A DNA stretch of 22,220 nt from JAYOFM01 sp038117225. Lineage in GTDB: Bacteria; Pseudomonadota; Alphaproteobacteria; Rhodospirillales; Casp-alpha2. Below the pieces are notes generated by a model, which saw only the letters and a list, made by a program, of their open reading frames with translations, was not told the origin of the DNA and did not search any database. Of the stretch, positions 7,536-13,706 are shown piece by piece. Where the stretch lies: the NCBI GenBank assembly GCA_038117225.1, contig JAYOFM010000061.1:1-22220 (forward strand), given 5' to 3'. Numbering within the stretch: the first letter of the stretch is position 1; each line of letters begins with the position of its first letter. The position numbers and the translations under genes are program-made.

Positions 7536-8069
7536 TCAACCACCGAGGCTGCCGACCATGTTCCGGGCATGGTCTTCGTGGGCCTTGAAGATGCGCAAGG
7601 CTTTCTGGAACAGCACCTTCACCTCGGTGTTTTCGATGTTGGGAATGAAGGTCTTCTCGACCAGGCCATTGACCGCCTGGTGGTAGCCGTATTCGTTCTC
7701 GGCATAGCGCTTGTCGAAGTCGGTGCCGCGAAGCTGGCTCATTTCCGTGATCAGATTTTCGGCGTTGGCCGTGAGCTGCCGGCTGAGGAAATTGTCCGAC
7801 GGTTGTACGTTGAGTTTCTTCAGCAAGGCCAGGGCCTGGCTGTTCACCGCCGAGTGGTCGCGGATCATGGTTTCAGCGAAGTCGCGAATCTTCGGGTTCG
7901 ACGAGATCGCCAGCGCCAAGTGGGCATAGCGGATGTCGATGTTGTCGGCGGTGTAGGCAACATGGGCGATCTGCAGGTCATTGAGGTCGGCTGGTGATTC
8001 CGCTTGGACGGTGCCGATGCCAACCGTGGCGACGAGCGCGATGGCGGCGATTGCGGATTTGACGTTCAT
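7536..8069 (-). CDS. DUF4142 secreted protein (ferritin-like helical bundle)
   Basis: Protein of 177 residues with a signal peptide at 1-23 (cleavage near TVQA-ES) and a DUF4142 domain over the rest. The family hallmark is seen as NIDIRYAHLALAISSNPKIRDFAETMIRDHSAVN (about 44-77) and a C-terminal KAHEDHARN segment; DUF4142 proteins are predicted four-helix bundles related to ferritin-like folds. The function is not established. The ATG at 8069 has AGGAG 6 bases upstream, which decides the start over a frame ten residues longer. It leads a two-gene unit with the cupredoxin and diverges from the AraC regulator over 209 bases. The pairing suggests a role in periplasmic copper or redox stress, which is inference. 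Confidence 0.87.
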   Translation of the reverse strand: MNVKSAIAAIALVATVGIGTVQAESPADLNDLQIAHVAYTADNIDIRYAHLALAISSNPKIRDFAETMIRDHSAVNSQALALLKKLNVQPSDNFLSRQLTANAENLITEMSQLRGTDFDKRYAENEYGYHQAVNGLVEKTFIPNIENTEVKVLFQKALRIFKAHEDHARNMVGSLGG

Positions 8070-8153
8070 GGTGGTTCTCCTGCGGGGGTTGTGGTTCACC
8101 GGCCCCTGTCCACGACCATCGCGGCAGGTGTCGGAAATGCAATGACGCCCTTA

Positions 8154-8167
8154 GATCACCATTGATC
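8154..8167. promoter_or_regulatory. Inverted repeat GATCA-N4-TGATC in divergent promoter region
   Basis: GATCA at 8154-8158 and TGATC at 8163-8167 form a perfect 5-base inverted repeat with a 4-base spacer, 84 bases upstream of the DUF4142 ATG and about 32 bases ahead of the proposed AraC promoter. It could be an operator for either direction. The arms differ from an FNR box. No regulator can be assigned. Confidence 0.3.
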
Positions 8168-8198
8168 CGCATGATGAATGATTAAAAGTGCTAAATTT

Positions 8199-8227
8199 TT
8201 GACCAATCGTCCTGAGAACTTTAAATT
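8199..8227 (+). promoter_or_regulatory. Candidate promoter of the AraC-family regulator gene
   Basis: TTGACC at 8199-8204 (five of six matches to -35) is separated by 17 bases from TAAATT at 8222-8227 (four of six matches to -10). The predicted start is near 8234, giving a leader of about 45 bases. The surrounding DNA is markedly more AT-rich than neighbouring genes, as expected for a promoter. An imperfect TGAT-GAA-ATCA repeat lies at 8227-8237 around the predicted start. Confidence 0.5.
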
Positions 8228-8278
8228 GATGAAATCACTCTCTAGGCTTCCGACCGTCAGATAGTGAAGGTGAGAAAA

Positions 8279-9247
8279 ATGGATTTGCTGAGCGATATTC
8301 TCGCCACCATGAAGCTTTCGGGAACGCTATATTTTCGAACTTCTTTCGTGGCGCCGTGGGGCCTAGATGTTCTGGCATACGAGAATGTATCGCGGTTCCA
8401 CTTCGTCCATCGCGGGCGCTGCCATGCCCGCGTCTCGGGCGAGGCGGTGCCCATTCTGCTTGAGCAAGGTGACCTCATCATCATCACCAACGGCGCCGGG
8501 CATGTGCTATGCGAGCCCGCCGATGCACCGGCAAACGCGGTTGACCAGGTGGTTGCCGACGCGGGTTTTACGGGCAGGGGCGCGCTTGTTTATGGCGAGC
8601 CGGGAAGCGGGCACGAGACGCAATTAATCTGCGGGCATTTCTCCTTCGATCGGGATGCGCGCCACCCGCTAATCGAAGCCTTGCCGGCGCATATCCGAAT
8701 TGCCAACTATGGCGACGTCGCGCACGCCTGGCTCGATCATACATTGCGGTTGATTGGTGCCGAGGCCGGTCGCGAGCAATTGGGTAGCGACCTAATCGCG
8801 CTCAAGCTTGCCGAGATTATCTTTGCGCAGGCGATACGCACCTTCCTGTCGAACGACGGGCGCGAACTGGGCGTGTTCGCCGGGTTTGCCGATGCGAACA
8901 TCTGCCGCGCGCTGGGGGCCATGCACCGGGATCCGTCGCAGACCTGGACACTGGAGGGGTTGGCCCGCGAGGCCGGACTGTCACGAACATCCTTCGCCAA
9001 GCGCTTTTCCGAGACCATGGCGATGACGCCGCTTGACTACCTGACCCGCTGGCGCATGCAGGTGGCGCGCAGGCTTCTGCTCGAAACCCAGCTGCCGATG
9101 ATCGACATTGCCGAACGCAGTGGCTATCGATCGGAAGCATCCTTCGGCCGTATTTTCAAGCGGCACTTCGACCAACCACCCGGCGGTTACCGTCGATATC
9201 GGGCGAGCGTGTCCGCCGGCATTGACGCGGCGGCGCCCGCCGCATGA
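8279..9247 (+). CDS. AraC-family transcriptional regulator with cupin sensor domain
   Basis: DNA-binding regulator of 322 residues. The N-terminal part (about 10-185) matches the AraC-type cupin (Cupin_6) group: VLAYENVSRFHFVHRGRCHARV, then LEQGDLIIITNGAGHVLCEP, a likely ligand-sensing barrel. The C-terminal domain has two helix-turn-helix units, TLEGLAREAGLSRTSFAKRF (about 224-243) and MIDIAERSGYRSEASFGRIF (about 274-293), followed by the family end GGYRRYR. The ATG at 8279 is preferred, because AAGGTGAG lies just upstream; a GTG at 8264 would add five residues and bury that site. Its stop overlaps the DUF488 gene. It diverges from the DUF4142/cupredoxin pair and may control that unit or its own operon. 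The inducer is unknown. Confidence 0.9.
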   Translation: MDLLSDILATMKLSGTLYFRTSFVAPWGLDVLAYENVSRFHFVHRGRCHARVSGEAVPILLEQGDLIIITNGAGHVLCEPADAPANAVDQVVADAGFTGRGALVYGEPGSGHETQLICGHFSFDRDARHPLIEALPAHIRIANYGDVAHAWLDHTLRLIGAEAGREQLGSDLIALKLAEIIFAQAIRTFLSNDGRELGVFAGFADANICRALGAMHRDPSQTWTLEGLAREAGLSRTSFAKRFSETMAMTPLDYLTRWRMQVARRLLLETQLPMIDIAERSGYRSEASFGRIFKRHFDQPPGGYRRYRASVSAGIDAAAPAA

Positions 9248-9600
9248 TGGGCCGCATACTCTTGAGGCGGGCCTACGATCCGCCATCGGAAGACGATGGC
9301 CTAAGAATTCTCGTCGAACGCCTGTGGCCACGCGGCCTATCGAAGGAACGTCTGGCAATCGATCATTGGGCGAAGGATGTGGCGCCGAGCGCCGAACTTC
9401 GTAAGTGGTTCAACCATCAGCCGGAACGCTGGGATGGATTTCAAGGGCGATACCGGGGCGAACTGGATGCCAATCCGGCGTCGGTCCGAGATCTCAAGGC
9501 GTTGCTTGCCGGCCGCGACACTTGTTTCATCTTCGCCGCCCGAGACATCGAGCGCAACAGTGCCGTCGTGCTGCGCCGGTATCTGGAAACCCCGTCGTGA
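9244..9600 (+). CDS. DUF488 family protein (YeaO-like)
   Basis: Small cytoplasmic protein of 118 residues covering a whole DUF488 domain. The hallmark ILVERLWPRGLSKERLAIDHWAKDVAPSAELRKWF spans about 22-56, followed by YRGEL and a last strand TCFIFAARDIERNSAVVLRRYL. The arrangement RLWPRG and the conserved Arg, Asp and Trp residues are typical; no enzymatic activity is established for the family. The ATG at 9244 overlaps the AraC stop (ATGA), so the two genes are translationally coupled and likely share regulation. A second ATG follows directly at 9247. It ends 27 bases before the convergent flippase stop, with no terminator visible in that gap. Confidence 0.88.
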   Translation: MMGRILLRRAYDPPSEDDGLRILVERLWPRGLSKERLAIDHWAKDVAPSAELRKWFNHQPERWDGFQGRYRGELDANPASVRDLKALLAGRDTCFIFAARDIERNSAVVLRRYLETPS

Positions 9601-9627
9601 TCCGGCGTGCAGGTACGTAAATTGTGA

Positions 9628-11103
9628 TCAATCGTTTCGCGGGTCGCCATCCCCGCCGCGCCGTTTAGCCATGCGGATCAAGGTCCGCGCGTCGCCCGGC
9701 TTGACCACTCCGAGCGCGTACCCGATCGTCAAATAGATGATGCCGAAGACGATGCTGGCGACGCAGAGCCGCAACACCGCGTCGCCGATGCCGCCGAGCG
9801 GACCGGCCAGGCTGTTGCCGTAGACCAGCGCGGCGCCGCCGACCGCGCCGGCGACGAGCAGGCGGAGTAATGTCGACAGGAACGTCACCCCCGACATGCG
9901 GTAAAAGGCGATGGCCAGCGCCAACGCCACCATGGACTGGCTGATCAGCGTCGCCGTTGCCGCCCCCTCGATTCCGTGACGCGGAATGAGATAGAGGTTG
10001 AGCGCCACATTGGCGACGGCGCCGAAGGCCGAGACCCCGGCGAAAGTTTTGTCCCGGTCCCAGGCGACCAGCGGCGAGCCGTAGACGATGACCACGTGAT
10101 AGACGGCGACGGCGGCCATCAGAATGGCTAGTGCTTGGGTCCCACCGAGGTAACTCTCACCGAAAAGGATGCGGATGATCGGCCCGGCCTGGGTGATGCC
10201 GATGACGGCAACGGTGATGCCGATCAGCAATACCGAGAGCGCGAAGGCATTGAGGGTCCCGGGTTCGGAGGTCGGGTTATCGCGCAGACGGGCGAGGCGC
10301 GGCAGAAACGCGGCGCGCAGCATTTCCCCGGCGATGAAGCCTAGGGTCAGCACCCGCGCCGAGGCAGTGTACCAGCCCAGCGAGGTGGCATCGGTCATGA
10401 AGCCGAGCATGACGATATCTATGTTGTAATAGACGGTCACCATGATCGCCGCGAAGGCCAGCGGTAGAGAACGCCGGGCCACCGTCGGCCATGTCGACGG
10501 CTTCAAGCGGAACGGGATGGAGCGGGTGCGGCGGACGAAGACGACCAGCAATAAAAGGACGCCAAGGCCAACGGCGGCGATGGGAATGGCGGCGGCGATA
10601 TAGATATCGGCCGGGCCGCGCACCAGCGCCAGGACCGCGAAGACGGAGGCTAAGGCGCCGACGATCTGGCGCAGCGCGATGACGCCCATGCGCTGCGTGC
10701 CCTGGAAGTAATAATCGATGGTGACGGCGGTGACGAACAAGCCGCAGCCCTGGATCAGCAGCACCTGCTTGACGGTTTCCGACTGCGGCAGAATCGGCAC
10801 GACCACGGCGAGGCCGGTCATGGCGATCGCGGCGATCGCCAGCCGCATACCGACGATGTCCTTGACGATGGTGGTGTCGTCGGGCTCGCGCGCGACATCG
10901 CGCACGCCGATGGTATCCGTCCCCAGTACCACCGCCAAACCCAAGTAAGACAGGATGGCGGTGCCGAAACCGAGAATGCCGAAACTCTCCGGCTGTAGCG
11001 CCCGGCTCAGCACCATCGCGGTGACCAGGCTGGCCACCATGCTGACCATCTGCGCACCGGTCAGGCTGATGAAGTTGCGGACGGTGCGGGCATCGTCACT
11101 CAT
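9628..11103 (-). CDS. Polysaccharide flippase, Wzx/MATE-type (MOP superfamily)
   Basis: Integral membrane protein of 491 residues with about 12-14 hydrophobic helices, in the oligosaccharide/polysaccharide transporter branch of the MOP superfamily. The N-terminal segment TVRNFISLTGAQMVSMVASLVTAMVLSRALQPESFGILGFGTAILSY is typical of such flippases, as is VYGSPLVAWDRDKTFAGVSAFGAVANVALNLYLIPRHGIEGAATATLISQ in the second half. It would move lipid-linked glycan units from the cytoplasmic to the periplasmic leaflet. The start is the ATG at 11103, which overlaps the stop of the upstream GT9 gene (ATGA); the longer frame adds 36 Arg-rich residues antisense-like in character. It is the last gene of a two-gene minus-strand unit. 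Confidence 0.9.
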   Translation of the reverse strand: MSDDARTVRNFISLTGAQMVSMVASLVTAMVLSRALQPESFGILGFGTAILSYLGLAVVLGTDTIGVRDVAREPDDTTIVKDIVGMRLAIAAIAMTGLAVVVPILPQSETVKQVLLIQGCGLFVTAVTIDYYFQGTQRMGVIALRQIVGALASVFAVLALVRGPADIYIAAAIPIAAVGLGVLLLLVVFVRRTRSIPFRLKPSTWPTVARRSLPLAFAAIMVTVYYNIDIVMLGFMTDATSLGWYTASARVLTLGFIAGEMLRAAFLPRLARLRDNPTSEPGTLNAFALSVLLIGITVAVIGITQAGPIIRILFGESYLGGTQALAILMAAVAVYHVVIVYGSPLVAWDRDKTFAGVSAFGAVANVALNLYLIPRHGIEGAATATLISQSMVALALAIAFYRMSGVTFLSTLLRLLVAGAVGGAALVYGNSLAGPLGGIGDAVLRLCVASIVFGIIYLTIGYALGVVKPGDARTLIRMAKRRGGDGDPRND

Positions 11104-12158
11104 CTTGCGCCCCGCGCCGCCATCACCTCGCCGACGGCGGCGAGAACCTGCTCCGGCATGATGCCCATGATGCATTTCTTGTCGAACTCGGTGCAGACAT
11201 CGAGATAGCAACCGAAACAGTGTGTGCGGTTATAGAGCGGTCGATGGCCGTCACCGTAGGGAAACCAGACGCCGGGCTTGCGCTGGCCGGCGAATACGGC
11301 GACGGCGGGGATGCCCATGGACGCCGCGAGATGCATGGGGCCGCTGTCGTGGCCCAGGTAGCAAAGCGCGCGGGCGAGGATCAACGCGCTGATCCGTGGG
11401 CTGGCGCGACCGCACAGATCGAGCATCGGTCCTGACCAGCCTTCGGCGAGGGCGCGGCTGCGTTCGGCCTCGTCCTCGGCGCCGAAGAGCACGAGCCCGA
11501 GACCGGTGTCGGAGAGCCGTCCGAGCACGCGGCGCCAGTTGTCGTCGCCCCAGTCCTTGACCGGCGCCTTGCCGCCGATGGAGAAGCCGATGAAGCGCGA
11601 GGCACCGGACCAGCCAGCGATCAGGCGATCGGCTTCCGCCTGTTCGTCCTCGGTGATGTGGTAATTCCAACTCGCCGGGTCATCAAGCGCCGCGTCGCCG
11701 AGTTCCCGGACGGCGGCGGCGAGCCGCTGAGCCTCGCCCTGCCAGAGTCCGGTACCGGTGATTTCCGGGTGGATGGCTCGGGGGTCACCGCTCGGCACAC
11801 CGATGAACCGGCGCACGCCGGCGAGACGGAAGAATGCTTTCATGATGCTGGTTCGCGCTGGGCCGCGTCCCTCGGACAGCCATACGAGGGTGCGTGGCCT
11901 CAGCGGCCGCAGCTGTTGCAACAGCGTCCACATGGCCGCGGGTGATGATAGTCCGGCATCGAAATGGATGGTCTCGTGTGCCAGCCCGGTCGGCCCCAGC
12001 ACCGCATCGACGGCGCTGGTTTTGGCCATCACCGGGCGGTTAGTCAGTACAACGCGGCGCGCATCGGGAAAGGCGCGGGCAATCACGTGCATGGCCGGCA
12101 ACGAGACCACGGCGTCGCCGATACTGCCGGTGCGAAAGATGAGCACGCAATTGGTCAT
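11100..12158 (-). CDS. GT9-family glycosyltransferase (ADP-heptose:LPS heptosyltransferase-like)
   Basis: Predicted cytoplasmic glycosyltransferase of 352 residues of the GT9 family. It begins with VLIFRTGSIGDAVVSLPAMHVIARAFP (5-31), the family nucleotide-fold signature, has GFSIGGKAPVKDWGDDNWRRVLG (191-213) at the start of the C-terminal half, and the donor-site segment YLGHDSGPMHLAASMGIPAVAVFAG (267-290). Four Cys in the last 40 residues (HCFGCYLDVCTEFDKKC) resemble those in related LPS enzymes. The start ATG at 12158 has GGAG 5 bases upstream; the longer open frame is not supported. Its stop overlaps the flippase start. ADP-heptose is the usual donor in GT9, but the substrate here is inferred. 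It diverges from the ligase gene across 111 bases in which I could not assign promoters. Confidence 0.9.
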   Translation of the reverse strand: MTNCVLIFRTGSIGDAVVSLPAMHVIARAFPDARRVVLTNRPVMAKTSAVDAVLGPTGLAHETIHFDAGLSSPAAMWTLLQQLRPLRPRTLVWLSEGRGPARTSIMKAFFRLAGVRRFIGVPSGDPRAIHPEITGTGLWQGEAQRLAAAVRELGDAALDDPASWNYHITEDEQAEADRLIAGWSGASRFIGFSIGGKAPVKDWGDDNWRRVLGRLSDTGLGLVLFGAEDEAERSRALAEGWSGPMLDLCGRASPRISALILARALCYLGHDSGPMHLAASMGIPAVAVFAGQRKPGVWFPYGDGHRPLYNRTHCFGCYLDVCTEFDKKCIMGIMPEQVLAAVGEVMAARGAR

Positions 12159-12269
12159 GCGGTCTCCGGTCCCGGTGGCGAGGCCGGTGGGGCGGCGAAC
12201 GGCTGGGCAATCCCGAAATTCATGTGCTACATACGGGCTCCGCGACGGCAGGAAGGCCGGAAGGTCTTG

Positions 12270-13583
12270 ATGCGCAAAGAAAAACGAAACGCCATGACGA
12301 ATCAAACATTATCGGTCGATGATACAAGCATCGCCGCCGCCGGCGACTGGCGGGATCGCTTCATGGCGCTCGACCGGCCGACCCGGGTCGTCGCCGTCGT
12401 CGCCGTCGTCACCCCGCTGCTCGCGGTGACCGCGCCACTGGCGCTGGCGCCGGCGATCGGCGTACTCGCGTATGGCGGTTTCGCCTACCTGCGAAACACC
12501 GATGGCCATTGGCCGGCGGTCGCACGGCCGTTGATGTGGTTCGGCCTGATGCTGGCAATATTGACCTTGTCGAGCGCGTTATGGGCCATCGATTCGTCGA
12601 TGGCGTTGCGCAATGCCGGCAAGGTCCTTTTGGTGGTGATTTGTGGCATCGGGCTGGCCTCGCTGGCCATCGGACAGGATGCGCGGTCGCGGCGTCTCGT
12701 CACGGAACTGTTCGGCGCCGCGTCGCTGATCGCGGGATTGCTGTTGGCGGCGGGTGCCTTGGTAATCGTCGTACGAGATTTGTCGGGCGGCATGATCCAT
12801 CACATATTCCAACTCCATCGCATCAACCGCGAAACGGCGATGCTCGTGATGTTGGCGTTTCCGGCGGCGGCCAGCATCGGTGTCTGGCGCGGCGATCGCT
12901 GGCGATGGGGTTGGCTTGCCGGCGTCACCGCCCTGGTTGCCTCCTTGGCCAGTTCGACGGCGCTGCTGGCGCTGCTGGTGGGACTGGCAGTCTATGTGCT
13001 GGCGACGTGGCGGTTCCGCGTCGCGTTGCGCGTCGTTACCGCGCTGCTGGTCATTGGTGTGTTGTTCGCGCCGATCGTGCCGAAGGGCCTGGTCAAGGGT
13101 CTGCTGGTGCTTGACCAAGCATCGATGACCGGCAACGCCTTATTGCACCGCCTGTTCATCTGGGAATTTTCGGCCGACCGCATTGCCGAAAAACCGTTGC
13201 TTGGCTGGGGCATGCGCAATGCCCGGTTGATTCCCAGCGTGGTCGAGGCGCGCCCCGACATGTCGGCGATCAAGTCGGCCATGCCGCCCTATTGGCAACG
13301 CGAAATTCTGCCGCTGCATCCGCACAACGGCGTCATCCAGACGTGGTTGGAACTGGGGGCAGTGGGCGCCTTGGTGTTGCTTGCGGCGCTCGGCCTGATG
13401 CTGCGCGCCATCGGTCGCGTGCGCGATGGGCCGTGGCCGCCGGCGGCGTTGGCTGCACTGACGGCCGGGACCGCACTGGCGGCCAGCGGATACGGCCTGT
13501 GGCAATCCTGGTGGCAGGCCGGAATGTGGCTGGTCCTCGTCCTGACGATGGCGGTGCGGCCGTCATCGGCGGACCCGTCGTGA
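12270..13583 (+). CDS. O-antigen ligase/polymerase-like membrane protein (WaaL/Wzy_C type)
   Basis: Polytopic inner-membrane protein of 437 residues with about ten to twelve hydrophobic segments beginning near residue 38. The Wzy_C region is recognisable: RLFIWEFSADRIAEKPLLGWGMRNARL (294-320) and the periplasmic LPLHPHNGVIQTWLELGAVGAL (348-369) with His350 and His352, of which a conserved His is catalytically important in O-antigen ligases. It would polymerise the glycan or attach it to lipid A core; sequence does not separate these. The ATG at 12270 is preferred because GGAAGG precedes it by about 6 bases; the ATG at 12294 has no ribosome site. Residues 39-47 are encoded by a nine-base tandem repeat (12387-12413). 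The stop overlaps a possible 40-codon gene. Confidence 0.88.
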   Translation: MRKEKRNAMTNQTLSVDDTSIAAAGDWRDRFMALDRPTRVVAVVAVVTPLLAVTAPLALAPAIGVLAYGGFAYLRNTDGHWPAVARPLMWFGLMLAILTLSSALWAIDSSMALRNAGKVLLVVICGIGLASLAIGQDARSRRLVTELFGAASLIAGLLLAAGALVIVVRDLSGGMIHHIFQLHRINRETAMLVMLAFPAAASIGVWRGDRWRWGWLAGVTALVASLASSTALLALLVGLAVYVLATWRFRVALRVVTALLVIGVLFAPIVPKGLVKGLLVLDQASMTGNALLHRLFIWEFSADRIAEKPLLGWGMRNARLIPSVVEARPDMSAIKSAMPPYWQREILPLHPHNGVIQTWLELGAVGALVLLAALGLMLRAIGRVRDGPWPPAALAALTAGTALAASGYGLWQSWWQAGMWLVLVLTMAVRPSSADPS

Positions 13584-13702
13584 CCGGCGACCCCTTCGCG
13601 GAGCGGCGCGAGATATCGGCTTGTATCCCGTTCAGGTACGCGAAGTGGCCGCTGTTGGCCGTGCTGGCCTATCTCTTATATCGGTTTGTCGTCTCGATTT
13701 GA
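13580..13702 (+). CDS. Possible 40-residue membrane protein overlapping the ligase gene
   Basis: A GTG at 13580 overlaps the ligase stop (GTGA) and opens a frame of 40 codons ending TGA at 13700-13702, 4 bases before the convergent asparagine-synthetase stop. The product starts MTGDPFAERREISACIP, a short charged N-terminus, and ends KWPLLAVLAYLLYRFVVSI, a likely single membrane helix. By my count about 31 of 39 third codon positions after the start are G or C, like neighbouring genes. The ribosome site is weak (CGGCGGA). The overlap, the fit to the gap and the hydrophobic end argue for a real gene; the short length argues for caution. No family is recognised. Confidence 0.5.
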   Translation: MTGDPFAERREISACIPFRYAKWPLLAVLAYLLYRFVVSI

Positions 13703-13706
13703 TGAA

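Noticed and set aside
8227..8237. TGAT-GAA-ATCA as a second FNR-type box
   Set aside because: The spacer is three bases instead of the four plus outer T/A required, and the outer bases do not match.
12387..12413. Tandem nine-base repeat (GTCGTCGCC twice, then GTCGTCACC)
   Set aside because: It encodes the Val/Ala-rich membrane helix of the ligase and is explained by coding constraint; copy number is too low to argue for phase variation.
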